In this document: piece by piece, positions 47,522 through 57,169 of the stretch
Position numbering within the stretch: position 1 is the stretch's first letter
Layout: every line of letters begins with the position of its first letter
NCBI RefSeq assembly: GCF_964019545.1
Contig: NZ_OZ026451.1
Location: forward strand, 806,001-870,000
Origin: Rickettsiella endosymbiont of Xylota segnis
Lineage (GTDB): Bacteria; Pseudomonadota; Gammaproteobacteria; Diplorickettsiales; Diplorickettsiaceae
Length of the DNA: 64,000 nt
Direction of reading: 5' to 3'
The notes under the pieces: model-generated
Database searches by the model: none
Told to the model about the DNA's origin: nothing
The model's input: the letters and a program-made list of their open reading frames with translations, nothing else
Position numbers and translations under genes: made by a program

Positions 47522-48295
47522 TTATTGATTAACCTTTTTAGGTAATGCGAGTTGGAAGGCAACTACGATAAATAGCGTAATAGCAAACATCACTGAACAT
47601 AGGGCATTTAATTCAGGTTTTAATCCAATACGCACTAACGAATAGATATATAAGGGTAAAATTTGAAAATCAGGACCGGTAACAAAAAAACTAATGATCA
47701 CGTCATCTAATGATAAAGTAAAACTTAATAGCCAACCCGCTAATATGGCCGGCCATAACATAGGAATAATAATCCGACGAAAACTCATAAAGTCAGTCGC
47801 ACCTAAATCACGCGCAGCTTCAAAAATATTTTTATCTAAACCGGTCAGTCGACTATAAACCGTGACGGCCACAAATGGAATACAAAAAGTAATATGTGAT
47901 AATAACAATGTCCAAAAACCCAAGCGCATATGCAGTAAAAAAAATAAAATAAGTAACGAAATTCCCATCACAATATCGGGCGAGACTATCAATACAAACA
48001 ATAAACCATGCAATAAATGCTTACCAAAAAAACGATAACGATACAGACAAGTTGCGGCAATAGTTCCTATCAATGTCGCAAAACTAGCCGCTAACACACC
48101 CACTTCTAATGAATGCAAAGCGACTACGGCAAGATCGCTATCATCACCTAACTGTTTATACCAATCTAAGGTAAATCCATGCCAAAGTAATGAATAGGTC
48201 GAATTATTAAAGGAATAAATAATCAACAAAATAATAGGAAAGTAAAAAAAGCAGTAGATCACTGCCAAATAACTAAATTTCGCCAATCGGTTCAT
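47522..48295 (-). CDS. potC: Polyamine ABC transporter permease PotC
   Basis: A 257-residue permease with six membrane segments. The coupling loop is DKNIFEAARDLGATDFMSFR, followed by LSLDDVIISFFVTGPDF, a PotC hallmark. Its start overlaps the end of potB by 23 bp. Confidence 0.95.
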   Translation of the reverse strand: MNRLAKFSYLAVIYCFFYFPIILLIIYSFNNSTYSLLWHGFTLDWYKQLGDDSDLAVVALHSLEVGVLAASFATLIGTIAATCLYRYRFFGKHLLHGLLFVLIVSPDIVMGISLLILFFLLHMRLGFWTLLLSHITFCIPFVAVTVYSRLTGLDKNIFEAARDLGATDFMSFRRIIIPMLWPAILAGWLLSFTLSLDDVIISFFVTGPDFQILPLYIYSLVRIGLKPELNALCSVMFAITLFIVVAFQLALPKKVNQ

Positions 48296-49139
48296 CGTGA
48301 TATTGTCCTAGTTTGTTGGCACGTCGATACAGTAACAACAACACACCCATCGCTAAAGTAAGTACCATACTCACCGCAGAACCTAATGGCCAATTATTTG
48401 CGGATAAAAATTCGTTTTGAATAAGATTCCCAACTAACAACGACTTAGCGCCACCTAAAATATCTGGAATATAAAACATACTCATTGCTGGCAAGAACAC
48501 TAAAATAATTCCTCCCATAATACCCGGAAACGTTAACGGTAAAATTACGCGTGTAAACGTAGTTACGGTATTCGCTCCTAAATCGCGCGCTGCATCGATA
48601 AATTGTGTATCTAATTTTTCAATATTGGCATATAAAGGCAAAATCATGAATGGAAGTAAGCTATACACTAAACCGATAATGACCGCCGTACTGGTATACA
48701 AAATGGTTAATGGATGATGAATAATCCCTAGCGTTAATAATACGGAATTTAATAATCCTTTCGCTTTCAATATGGAGATAATTGCATAGGTACGGATTAA
48801 TGAACTGGTCCAAAAAGGAATAATCACTAAAAATAATAATAAACTTTTGTATTTAGAATCTAGTCTTGCTAAGAGATAAGCAAACGGATAACTGAGTACT
48901 AAACAAATTACACTACAAAGTCCAGCTACGCAAAAAGAATGCCAAAAAACTCTGAAATAAATAGGATTTAATAAAGCTTGATAATTTTGCAATGAAAATT
49001 GCCAACGAAAAAGATTTACTGGATCATTTTTCAGGAAACTGGTTATCAACACCAATAGCGTCGGCAATAAAGCAAATACAGACAGCCATAGCCAAACGAT
49101 ACTGATAGTGGTTCCTTTAAACAGACGATCAACTTTCAT
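48273..49139 (-). CDS. potB: Polyamine ABC transporter permease PotB
   Basis: A permease of 288 residues from ATG 49139 (MKVDRLFKGT). An upstream in-frame start would lie deep inside potA and is less likely. Six membrane segments, with the coupling loop DTQFIDAARDLGANTVTTF and the motif FIPDILGGAKSLLVGNLIQ-like. It overlaps potA by 11 bp, consistent with coupled translation. Confidence 0.94.
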   Translation of the reverse strand: MKVDRLFKGTTISIVWLWLSVFALLPTLLVLITSFLKNDPVNLFRWQFSLQNYQALLNPIYFRVFWHSFCVAGLCSVICLVLSYPFAYLLARLDSKYKSLLLFLVIIPFWTSSLIRTYAIISILKAKGLLNSVLLTLGIIHHPLTILYTSTAVIIGLVYSLLPFMILPLYANIEKLDTQFIDAARDLGANTVTTFTRVILPLTFPGIMGGIILVFLPAMSMFYIPDILGGAKSLLVGNLIQNEFLSANNWPLGSAVSMVLTLAMGVLLLLYRRANKLGQYHDEPIGEI

Positions 49140-50226
49140 CGGGCAAAATAACCTCCCACCCAGGTATCCAATGCACCCAAACCGACTCGCCACTATGGAA
49201 ATCTAATTTTTCATCATCTTCATTAAAAAATTGAGTAGCAGCCAATAAATTTTGACTTTGCAAACGCACCATCAGATCTACGGTTGAACCCTTGTAAATG
49301 ACTTGCTCAACCACGCCGGGGAACATTTGCGAGGTATCCGTCACTTCAGCGGGTGACCAGACCTCGAGATCTTCAGGCCTAACTAAAGTATAAACTTTTT
49401 GATTCTTAGAAAAATGACGGCGATTTTTTAAAGTAAATTCTTTACCTTCGATTATTGCATGAAACACATCTTCATCAGCCGAAATAATTTGTGTTTCGAA
49501 AATATTGACCTCACCGATAAAACGGGCAACACGTAAACTATGCGGTTCTTCATAGACCTCGCGCGGTGTGCCGATTTGTTCGATACGTCCTTCATGCATC
49601 ACCACAACCCGATCCGACATCGACAAAGCTTCTTCTTGATCATGTGTCACAAAAATAAACGTAATACCTAATTGCGTTTGCAGTTGTTTTAGTTCGAGCT
49701 GCATGGTTTTGCGCAATCGATAATCTAAAGAACTTAACGGTTCATCCAATAAAAGTATACTCGGTTTATTCACCACCGCTCGAGCAATCGCCACACGCTG
49801 CTGTTGGCCACCACTGAGCTGATAAGGTTTACGCTCACTTAAGTGCGCCAATTTCACCATATTTAATGCATCGTTAACTTGTTGTTGAATCTCAGCTTTC
49901 GATAAACCGCCTTTGCAACGCAAGCCAAACGCAATATTGTCAAAGACATTTAAATGCGGAAATAAAGCATAGCTTTGAAAAACGGTATTGACATGACGTG
50001 CTTGAGGCGATAATCCTTTGACATCAATACCATTAATACAAATGACCCCAGCATCGGGTTGCTCAAAACCTGAAATCAAACGCAATAACGTTGTTTTTCC
50101 ACAACCGCTAGGACCCAGCAAGGTCAAAAATTCACCATGCCTCACCTCGAAGTTAATATCTTCTAATACGTCTTCGTCATCGAAGCGTTTAGTCACTCCT
50201 TTAAGTTCAAGGACATTGCCATTCAT
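49129..50226 (-). CDS. potA: Polyamine ABC transporter ATP-binding protein PotA
   Basis: A 365-residue ATPase from ATG 50226 (MNGNVLELKGVTKRFDDE), behind a GAGG site. The frame is open about 150 bp further upstream but that part is not protein-like. The P-loop is GPSGCGKT, then the signature LSGGQQQRVAIARAV, Walker B ILLLDEPLSSLD and a C-terminal TOBE-type regulatory domain (VRPEDLEVWSP). First gene of potABCD. Confidence 0.95.
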   Translation of the reverse strand: MNGNVLELKGVTKRFDDEDVLEDINFEVRHGEFLTLLGPSGCGKTTLLRLISGFEQPDAGVICINGIDVKGLSPQARHVNTVFQSYALFPHLNVFDNIAFGLRCKGGLSKAEIQQQVNDALNMVKLAHLSERKPYQLSGGQQQRVAIARAVVNKPSILLLDEPLSSLDYRLRKTMQLELKQLQTQLGITFIFVTHDQEEALSMSDRVVVMHEGRIEQIGTPREVYEEPHSLRVARFIGEVNIFETQIISADEDVFHAIIEGKEFTLKNRRHFSKNQKVYTLVRPEDLEVWSPAEVTDTSQMFPGVVEQVIYKGSTVDLMVRLQSQNLLAATQFFNEDDEKLDFHSGESVWVHWIPGWEVILPDES

Positions 50227-50376
50227 TACACAAGTAACCTCACTACAAGATATGAGACTAAAATTGCAAGGGATTATGCAATAGAGCTTCAGTAAAACCA
50301 AGTAGTTTATTAAAAAGCATCCATCGCCATGGCGAGCGCGAAGATGTGCGACAACCGAGTTAAAATAACTCCTCAC

Positions 50377-51159
50377 TTAAATCATTCTAAAAAAATTATT
50401 TTCCAATTTCGGCAACACAAATTTTTCTGGATAAAAAACTTGGCATAAATACAATCCGTTAGGTGCAGCCGTTATGTCAGCGGCTTTTCGATTCCGTGCC
50501 AATAAAACTTCTTTAGCCCACTCAATGGGTTTTTTACCTGTGCCTATCGACATTAATACCGCACTAATATTACGTACCATATGATGTAAAAAAGCATTTG
50601 CTTGGATATCGATGATTACATAGTAGCCTTCACGCATCACCTTAATATGCTGCACTTCTCGTCGTGCACTCTTAGCTTGACAGCCTGCAGCACGAAATGA
50701 ACTAAAATCATGCTCACCCATCAGATACTGCGCAGCAAACTGCATATCACTTTCATTTAAAGGAAAGTAATTATGACTTGTGTATTGATTCCACAGTGCA
50801 TTTTTTAAAGAGTGATTATAAATAATATAATAATAACGACGTGCTGTGGCAGAAAATCGCGCATGAAAAGTACTATCCACAACTTGCACCCAGTTAACAC
50901 GTATATCTGGAGGTAAAAGACTATTACAGCCTAACAACCAAGCACGTTGCGATCGTTGCACCCTGCTATCAAAGTGCGCCACTTGACCTAAGGCATGCAC
51001 ACCTTTATCGGTACGTCCGGCACAGCTTAAGCTTATTGGATGATCCGCAACTTGACTAATCGCCTGTTCTAAACAGGTTTGTATACACGCTAATCCTTTT
51101 TGTGACTGCCACCCATGGTAAGCGCTACCTTGATAAGAGATACCCAATGCAATTCTCAT
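50377..51159 (-). CDS. truA: tRNA pseudouridine(38-40) synthase TruA
   Basis: A 260-residue synthase modifying uridines 38-40 of the tRNA anticodon arm. The catalytic Asp lies in CAGRTDKGVHALGQVAHF. The N-terminal YQGSAYHGWQSQ and the later HHMVRNISAVLM motif are family hallmarks. It lies upstream of potA on the same strand with about 150 bp between them. Confidence 0.96.
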   Translation of the reverse strand: MRIALGISYQGSAYHGWQSQKGLACIQTCLEQAISQVADHPISLSCAGRTDKGVHALGQVAHFDSRVQRSQRAWLLGCNSLLPPDIRVNWVQVVDSTFHARFSATARRYYYIIYNHSLKNALWNQYTSHNYFPLNESDMQFAAQYLMGEHDFSSFRAAGCQAKSARREVQHIKVMREGYYVIIDIQANAFLHHMVRNISAVLMSIGTGKKPIEWAKEVLLARNRKAADITAAPNGLYLCQVFYPEKFVLPKLENNFFRMI

Positions 51160-51348
51160 ACTTATACTGTTCGCACTTGAATTTGTCTGTATTGCCGCTC
51201 AATTCGAAATCTTCATGGCTTTGGTTATACCATGATCACTGGCATAGACGTGGTACTTGCCAAAAATCCCACTGCTGTGAGTATATTTCCTAGATTACCG
51301 CGTACTTCGATGTTCGCAATAACGGATAAATTAAATCAGTGTAGCGAT

Positions 51349-52383
51349 TTACACCTTATTCTTGGACGGAATACTTGCAGCAGAAATCATTGCTTTAAAT
51401 TGCTGTAAACGAGCTTGAGCCGCCTGTGCTGCTTTTGAATCTGGGTATTGTTGGATTATTTTTTCAAACAATTCCATCGCCATTGGTTTATCACCTTTAG
51501 CAAAATAAGCTAAACCACACTGCAACATCGCATCGGGAACGCGTGCGTCTTGGCTAGAATGACTAATAAAACGTTTAAAAAAGTTAATCGCTGGATCAGC
51601 TTTTCCTTGTAACAAATACAACTGACCTAAAAAATAGTCTGCATTCGCAACATTTAAATCATTCGGAAACTTTTTATTGAATGTCTCAAAGGCTTCTATC
51701 GCTTCGTTGTATTGTTTAGTTTTTAATAGCTGAAAGGCTACCTGATAAGCACGCTCTCCCGCCGCCGTAGGCGCCGCATTCGGCATCATCGACTTTCTGT
51801 CCTTAGAAATTTGGTTTTTACTCCTACTCAGATCAACTAATGGACGTGGACCCAATGCGCTATTAACTGGACTCGAAACATTGACTGGTTTTCTAGAATA
51901 GTCGGCGCTTTGATTATTTCGCGGCGCTAAGCGTTTTTCTAATGCTAAATATTGATTACGCACTTGCTCTTCTAACACTTTGATCGCATGTTGTTGTGAA
52001 TCAATTTTGCCTTGTAAGCTTTGTAATTGTTGTTGCAGATCGTCAACCTGCACCAACATGGGATTGAGATTAGTAATTTGACGTTCTAAAATCGTGACGC
52101 GTTGCTCCAACGAAAATGAAGCCGAATTACGCGGTATCGTTGGAGCACTCGGCGCTGCTGGATTCGGTGCTAGGTTGGGAAGTGAATTACCTGTTGTATT
52201 AGGCGGCTCATTGGCTTGAGCCGTAGGATTTGCAGCGTTAGTCATCGTAGCCGGAGCATCATCATCATCGTCATACGCATCAACGACGGGCGCCAGTGCA
52301 TACGTGTGTGCGCTTAGTAATAAACCCACACAGCATAAGCAAAGCTTAATTGACTTAACGAGCCTCGAATTTACCCTTAGCAT
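51349..52383 (-). CDS. cpoB: Cell division coordinator CpoB (YbgF), Tol-Pal system
   Basis: A 344-residue periplasmic protein. It has a signal peptide (residues about 1-30, ending HTYA), an unusual Asp run (DAYDDDDDAPA) and Pro/Asn-rich linker, a trimerising coiled coil (about 90-150) and three C-terminal TPR repeats (GERAYQVAFQLLKTKQYNEA onwards). CpoB links outer-membrane constriction to septal peptidoglycan synthesis with TolA and PBP1B. It follows pal, as in the standard tol-pal operon. Confidence 0.93.
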   Translation of the reverse strand: MLRVNSRLVKSIKLCLCCVGLLLSAHTYALAPVVDAYDDDDDAPATMTNAANPTAQANEPPNTTGNSLPNLAPNPAAPSAPTIPRNSASFSLEQRVTILERQITNLNPMLVQVDDLQQQLQSLQGKIDSQQHAIKVLEEQVRNQYLALEKRLAPRNNQSADYSRKPVNVSSPVNSALGPRPLVDLSRSKNQISKDRKSMMPNAAPTAAGERAYQVAFQLLKTKQYNEAIEAFETFNKKFPNDLNVANADYFLGQLYLLQGKADPAINFFKRFISHSSQDARVPDAMLQCGLAYFAKGDKPMAMELFEKIIQQYPDSKAAQAAQARLQQFKAMISAASIPSKNKV

Positions 52384-52398
52384 AGATAATTCCTAGTA

Positions 52399-52944
52399 TT
52401 ACATCTTATCGGTAATAACCGGAGTTTGATACTGTAAATCAGCACGACGATTTTTTGCATAATCCGCTTCGCTATGACCAAAAGCTACCGGTTTTTCTGC
52501 CCCATAACTGACCGTTAGGATTTGACTTGCGTTGACGCCATTTGCGATTAAAAATTGTTGAACACTTAAGGCACGGCGTCGACCTAAAGCAATGTTATAT
52601 TCACGGCTGCCTCTTTCGTCGGTATTACCTGTTATCAATATTTTAGCTTGTGGATGACTAATTAGGTAATGTGCCTGTACTTGCAACGAAGGTTTATCTT
52701 CATCACGGACGAAACTTTTGTCAAAATCAAAATAATAGGTCTGATTACCGACTTGCATTGGATGTGTGCTCTCATCGCCATAAAAGCTACCTATATCTCC
52801 CGCTCCTTGTGTCAGTGCGCTATCGGCATAGGTCGGATTAGCCGAGGTTTCACCTAATTCACTTTTGTCTGCTGTGGAACAAGCAGCTAAACTTAACAAC
52901 GCTGCAGCGATAACACTCATTTTGAACAATTTTTTTATTAACAT
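52399..52944 (-). CDS. pal: Peptidoglycan-associated lipoprotein Pal
   Basis: A 181-residue lipoprotein with the lipobox LAAC at about residues 19-22 and a C-terminal OmpA-like peptidoglycan-binding domain: YYFDFDKSFV, then GNTDERGSREYNIALGRRRA. It anchors the outer membrane to peptidoglycan and interacts with TolB. It lies between tolB and cpoB on the minus strand. Confidence 0.97.
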   Translation of the reverse strand: MLIKKLFKMSVIAAALLSLAACSTADKSELGETSANPTYADSALTQGAGDIGSFYGDESTHPMQVGNQTYYFDFDKSFVRDEDKPSLQVQAHYLISHPQAKILITGNTDERGSREYNIALGRRRALSVQQFLIANGVNASQILTVSYGAEKPVAFGHSEADYAKNRRADLQYQTPVITDKM

Positions 52945-52966
52945 ATGCTAACCTCACTTAAAATAG

Positions 52967-54271
52967 TTAACTCGATAAAAAAGGCGACCAAACCGGATCT
53001 TGCACATCACCTACTGGTGTAGGTAAGCGACAATTTATTCTTCCATCGATTGAAGCCATCCCTAATAAGCCATGTTCACCGGGTTTTGATTCAAATAAAA
53101 CCATTTGTCCATTCGGTGCAAAACTGGGAGATGCATCAAAACCGGAATGGGTAACGTTTAGTAAAGTATCGTCGTCTAAATCTTGCACCGCTATATTATA
53201 CATTCCTTGTTCACGATTGAGTACCACTATCATTTTTCCATCGGGTGAAAAAGAAGCACGCGCATTATAACTGCCATCAAAAGTAATGCGTTGTAAGCGT
53301 TTATTCTGCAAATCCATTTGATAGATTTGTGGTCCACCGCCTCTATCCGAAGTAAATAACAATGATCGACCATCAGCTGACCAAGTCGGTTCGGTATCGA
53401 TAGAAAAACCAAAGCTCACTTGACGTAAATCTTTCGTGACTAAACTCATTAAATAAATTTTCGGCGTGACGGAATTTTTAGATAAGGCTAAAGCCAAGGT
53501 TTTATCATCCGGAGACCATGCTGGCGCACCATTAATACCCGGATAATCACTAACACATTGGCGCTGCCCATTAGCGATGGTTTGAATATAAATACGCGGC
53601 ATGATTTTTTCAAAAGAAACATACGCAATGCGTTTACCATCGTGCGACCATGCGGGAGACATGATGGGTTGTGTCGAAGTTAATAAAGGTTTGGCATTAT
53701 AACCATCCATATCCGCTACTTGTAAACTATACACCCGATGATTATTCTCACGAGTAACCAGCACATAAGCGATACGTGTTGAAAAAATCCCTTTCACTCC
53801 GGTTAATTTTTCATAAATCAGATCACTAATATGATGTCCTAGCATCCGTAATTGTGGATATTTTACAGTAAATTCTCGTTGCGCTAAAATCTGCTTACGG
53901 CCCTGCGCAACCTGTATTAAATTAATATGCACACGATATTGCTCCTGCCCTAATGCCGTTATCTTTCCCGATAGGACATCATCCACGTGATGCGCCCGCC
54001 AATACCCCACGGTAGCTTTGTCAGCTTGCGATAAATTTTTCGTCAGCGTTACCTTAAATTGACCACTGTGACTTAAATCTGATTGAATGACGTGCGTGAT
54101 ATCGTTTTCTGGAGCAAATCTTGCATCACTGCTAAAAGGCACGATCGCAATCGGTAGCTGATTGGCCACTCCTTGTGTTAATTCAAGATTTAACGCTGCC
54201 GAAGCGTTATAACTCAGCAATAAACTACTGAGGGACAAGACATTGATCAGTATAAAAATAAATTTTTTCAT
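52967..54271 (-). CDS. tolB: Tol-Pal system protein TolB
   Basis: A 434-residue periplasmic protein starting at ATG 54271 (MKKFIFILINVLSLSSLLLS signal peptide). A longer in-frame start at 54307 adds twelve residues. An N-terminal domain (about 25-160) is followed by a six-bladed propeller with repeated PAWSPDGK/PTWSADGR-type motifs. It links Pal to TolA. tolA is not adjacent upstream here, but about 8.7 kb away. Confidence 0.96.
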   Translation of the reverse strand: MKKFIFILINVLSLSSLLLSYNASAALNLELTQGVANQLPIAIVPFSSDARFAPENDITHVIQSDLSHSGQFKVTLTKNLSQADKATVGYWRAHHVDDVLSGKITALGQEQYRVHINLIQVAQGRKQILAQREFTVKYPQLRMLGHHISDLIYEKLTGVKGIFSTRIAYVLVTRENNHRVYSLQVADMDGYNAKPLLTSTQPIMSPAWSHDGKRIAYVSFEKIMPRIYIQTIANGQRQCVSDYPGINGAPAWSPDDKTLALALSKNSVTPKIYLMSLVTKDLRQVSFGFSIDTEPTWSADGRSLLFTSDRGGGPQIYQMDLQNKRLQRITFDGSYNARASFSPDGKMIVVLNREQGMYNIAVQDLDDDTLLNVTHSGFDASPSFAPNGQMVLFESKPGEHGLLGMASIDGRINCRLPTPVGDVQDPVWSPFLSS

Positions 54272-54310
54272 CGCATGACACGACTTTTCTAAACACAGCT
54301 CGTTCATTTA

Positions 54311-54868
54311 TTATTCTCCATTAACTCTATTTTTAGGTAATATCCACATTCTTTGCAAAACAGGATGGAAAAATGCGCCAATGACATGCAAAGTGAATGA
54401 CGCAATCAATAAATAAGCCAATATTTCATGTGCTTTTGCAAAAAATTTGGACACCAGCTGATTATCAGCTAAAGGTGGCACTGTAAAAATACCATAAAAA
54501 CTAACCGCATGATCACCGAATGTTGACATAAAAAATCCGGTTAACGGCATTGTCAACATCAATAGATACAGTGCGGTAATATTAAATTTGGCCAACTGGC
54601 GCTGCCATAATGGAATCGATGGCGGTAATTTCGGTGTCTTATTTATAAAACGCCAGGCCAATCTTAAGATCAGTAAACCGAATAAAAGCAAACCCGTCGC
54701 TTTATGCAAACTAAATAAAATATCGCTAAAATGAGAAGCAGGAATATTGATCATGGTAAAAGCTACCATAAACATTCCAATAATCAGCACTGCCATCAAC
54801 CAATGAAAAAACTTAGCGATAGTGCCATAAAGCGTTGCCGTATTTTTTAACATCGTAAAATAACTCAA
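54311..54868 (-). CDS. Cytochrome b561
   Basis: A 185-residue di-haem b561-type membrane protein with four membrane segments. Haem-ligand histidines are in KFFHWLMA, LHKATGLLLFG, KAHEILAYLL and TLHVIGAFFHPV. It transfers electrons across the inner membrane, probably from ubiquinol. ATG 54853 (MLKNTATLYG) is an alternative start. It lies just upstream of tolB on the same strand and occupies the place where tolA would be expected. Confidence 0.93.
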   Translation of the reverse strand: MSYFTMLKNTATLYGTIAKFFHWLMAVLIIGMFMVAFTMINIPASHFSDILFSLHKATGLLLFGLLILRLAWRFINKTPKLPPSIPLWQRQLAKFNITALYLLMLTMPLTGFFMSTFGDHAVSFYGIFTVPPLADNQLVSKFFAKAHEILAYLLIASFTLHVIGAFFHPVLQRMWILPKNRVNGE

Positions 54869-55153
54869 ATTAATATTTATAGAATATAAATCCGTACCCA
54901 GCTAGCGCGTCCGTAATCTATAATTTAGCTGAGTTTATTTAAAATTCCAATTAACCGTTTTTTTATAAAAAATTATTATTTATTCAGTAGTATTTTATTT
55001 TTTAATTTTTCCCTCATTAATTTAATAAAATGATTAAAACTTATTTAAAAAACTATTTTTCATCAGGATATTAATGATAATTTTTTTGAATTTCATGTTA
55101 CAATTACGATGCATTATAATTTTTTAATTACAAAAAAATAGTGAGGAAATAAT

Positions 55154-56098
55154 ATGCCAACAGAAAATCGAGATTTCAAAAATAGAACACAAGGCGTGGG
55201 ATTAATTGTAATAACCTATTCGGTATCAACGGATAAGGGTATTACGCTAGCCACACTTAATAGCAATGGCGCTAGTATTCATAATTTATTTGAAGAAACT
55301 GGCCGTGAAACTTACAAATTAGATCAAAATACACAAGTCAGTTTTTGTTGTGGTCGAAGTAGGTTTAGAAATGAGCCTTCAGTCAATGAATATAGTATTA
55401 ATCTCATGTTAATGAATGATGCAGAATCTCCTTTTAAACCAGAACAAATAGATGCATTAACAGCATCATTGCAAAAAATTCGGACAAACTTCCCAGATCT
55501 GGATATGAGAAAAAATATTGTGGGTCTAGGTGAAGTCGCAATAATCGAAGCACAACTCGTTGCAAAAGATGGTCAACAAGTTTATTTAGTTGAACTCGGT
55601 GGAGAACAGGTAATTTTGGAAGAAGGTGAAGGTAAAACATTCCCACGGCATATAGCCCCTGGTAAATATTTTGGGGTAGTATGGGAAAAGTTAGCTAAGG
55701 ATTATAATATCGGCTTATTTAAAGAAACCACTACACAAGAAAAGAAAACCCCCTATTTCAATGGAAATAACCCCACCCAAGCTGAAGTTTTAATTTTACA
55801 AGATAAACTAATAACCTATGGTTATCCTTTGGATAAGAGCGGAATTTATGATAAGGCCACTAAAGAATGGATCATCCGCTTTAATGAGCATTACGTTCCA
55901 GATCCTAGTCTTCTAAAGTCAGATAACAATTCTACAGTAATAGACCCTCGCGTATGGAGCGTAGCAAGCGAGAAAAGTCTCGACTATATTCTAAATCACA
56001 TCAATACTAAAACCAACACAGTGAATAGTAGCTTATTTAAACCGATTGCACCGTCTGATGCTACTACATCCCAGGTCGCTCAGTTAAGCATAAGATAG
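55154..56098 (+). CDS. Amidase_2/PGRP-fold protein with lost zinc ligands and a peptidoglycan-binding domain (314 aa)
   Basis: The plan matches AmiD-type N-acetylmuramoyl-L-alanine amidases. The first strand is GLIVITYSV (family IVIHYT), then ASIHNLFEETGRETYKL (family SAHYLI...Y.L), then NEYSINLMLMNDAESPFKPEQIDAL (family TSIGIE.vN...F...Q..AL). The strand NIVGLGEVA replaces NVVGHSDIAP, and HIAPGKYFGVVWEKLA replaces the DPG..FPW.. end. A peptidoglycan-binding domain follows at about 215-255. Both zinc histidines appear lost (T21 for the first, Leu for the second) and no signal peptide is visible. It is probably a non-catalytic peptidoglycan binder, similar in principle to non-catalytic insect PGRPs. 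ATG 55154 follows GAGG. Confidence 0.72.
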   Translation: MPTENRDFKNRTQGVGLIVITYSVSTDKGITLATLNSNGASIHNLFEETGRETYKLDQNTQVSFCCGRSRFRNEPSVNEYSINLMLMNDAESPFKPEQIDALTASLQKIRTNFPDLDMRKNIVGLGEVAIIEAQLVAKDGQQVYLVELGGEQVILEEGEGKTFPRHIAPGKYFGVVWEKLAKDYNIGLFKETTTQEKKTPYFNGNNPTQAEVLILQDKLITYGYPLDKSGIYDKATKEWIIRFNEHYVPDPSLLKSDNNSTVIDPRVWSVASEKSLDYILNHINTKTNTVNSSLFKPIAPSDATTSQVAQLSIR

Positions 56099-56350
56099 GT
56101 TATTGTAACTATTTATTGTCATCAGCCATTTCTTTGGTTGATGGCAAACTTTATCTAAGCAATAGAATGTTATAAATAGCTAATATTTTATTCTATTATC
56201 TTTGTAAAAGATATCTAATTTTTTTAAAATTAAAAAATAGAAAATAAATTAATTTATATATAGAAATTATATTAAAAATAGATCATTTTTTGATAATTTT
56301 ATGTTACGATTAAAATCGAATATATAATTTTTAAAAAAAGGAGATATTTT

Positions 56351-57091
56351 ATGCATAAAATCAATTTTTTTAATACAACTAATACCAGCGACATCGATAA
56401 TACTCTTCCCACATTACAACAATATTTGGCTTCCTTCAGTTTTAATGCCGCATTAACAGAAGAAATGGTAAAATTTTCTTATGAAAGAACTCTAAAACAT
56501 CAAACTCATGTTTTTAATAATTTAAAAATACTCTTACAACAAAACTTAAAGGAATGTTTGTCCTTAGATTGTGAAAAAGAACTTGAAAAAATAAAAGATG
56601 AACTCATAAAACGAGGACAAAATCATGATAAAAGTAAATTTTTAGATCCAGAACGAGAAGCTTACGTGTATATTAATTGGAAACATCATATGGAAAAAGA
56701 TCTTAAAAAAGACTATGCTTATTCCGATGAAATTCCAGAAAAAATAGGTGAAGCTATTCACCACCATTGGAAAGTAAACTCACATCATCCTGAATTTCAT
56801 TATTTCAAAGACGATAATACCCTAGAAGATAATAAAGAAAAAATTCAACATTCCTTAGAAAAAATGAGCAATCTCGACCTTCTTGAAATGCTTGCCGATT
56901 GGGTGGCAGTTAGTCAAGAGTATAAAACTGATTGTAAAGAGTTTGTAAAAAACAATATTGGAGATGACAAAAGATGGCCTTTTTCTGAAGAACAAAAAAC
57001 AAAAATACACAGAATTGTGGATACCTTAGAACAAGCACTTCATGCAAATAATGAGTCATCTTATCAACAAAAATCGAGTCTTTCTCGATAA
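56351..57091 (+). CDS. DUF5662-like HD-type metal-binding protein (246 aa)
   Basis: The central part carries a His/Asp-rich pattern: GQNHDKSKFLDPEREAY, then NWKHH, then HHHWKVNSHHPEFHYF, then LDLLEMLADWVAVSQEY. This matches the H-DxSKF...HH...N-HHPE...EMxxDW layout of DUF5662-type proteins, a branch of the HD metal-dependent phosphohydrolase fold. The substrate is unknown. ATG 56351 follows AAGGAG. It stands alone, with the same orientation as the amidase-like gene. Its position inside the split Tol-Pal region marks it as accessory. Confidence 0.7.
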   Translation: MHKINFFNTTNTSDIDNTLPTLQQYLASFSFNAALTEEMVKFSYERTLKHQTHVFNNLKILLQQNLKECLSLDCEKELEKIKDELIKRGQNHDKSKFLDPEREAYVYINWKHHMEKDLKKDYAYSDEIPEKIGEAIHHHWKVNSHHPEFHYFKDDNTLEDNKEKIQHSLEKMSNLDLLEMLADWVAVSQEYKTDCKEFVKNNIGDDKRWPFSEEQKTKIHRIVDTLEQALHANNESSYQQKSSLSR

Positions 57092-57113
57092 AAGTAGTCG
57101 GTAATTAGATTTT

Positions 57114-57152
57114 TTAGTATTAATAGGGGGTTTAACTTACTATTAATACTAA
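57114..57152. terminator. Hairpin between convergent genes
   Basis: ttagtattaatag (57114-57126) pairs perfectly with ctattaatactaa (57140-57152), a 13-bp stem and 13-nt loop. It lies between the convergent DUF5662-like and MFS genes and is a likely bidirectional terminator, though AT-rich. Confidence 0.6.
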
Positions 57153-57169
57153 TTTAAACACTCAGTATT

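Noticed and set aside
49129..50376. Longer starts for PotA (50376) and PotB (49193).
   Set aside because: The extensions are not protein-like for these families, and the downstream ATGs at 50226 and 49139 match the usual N-termini.
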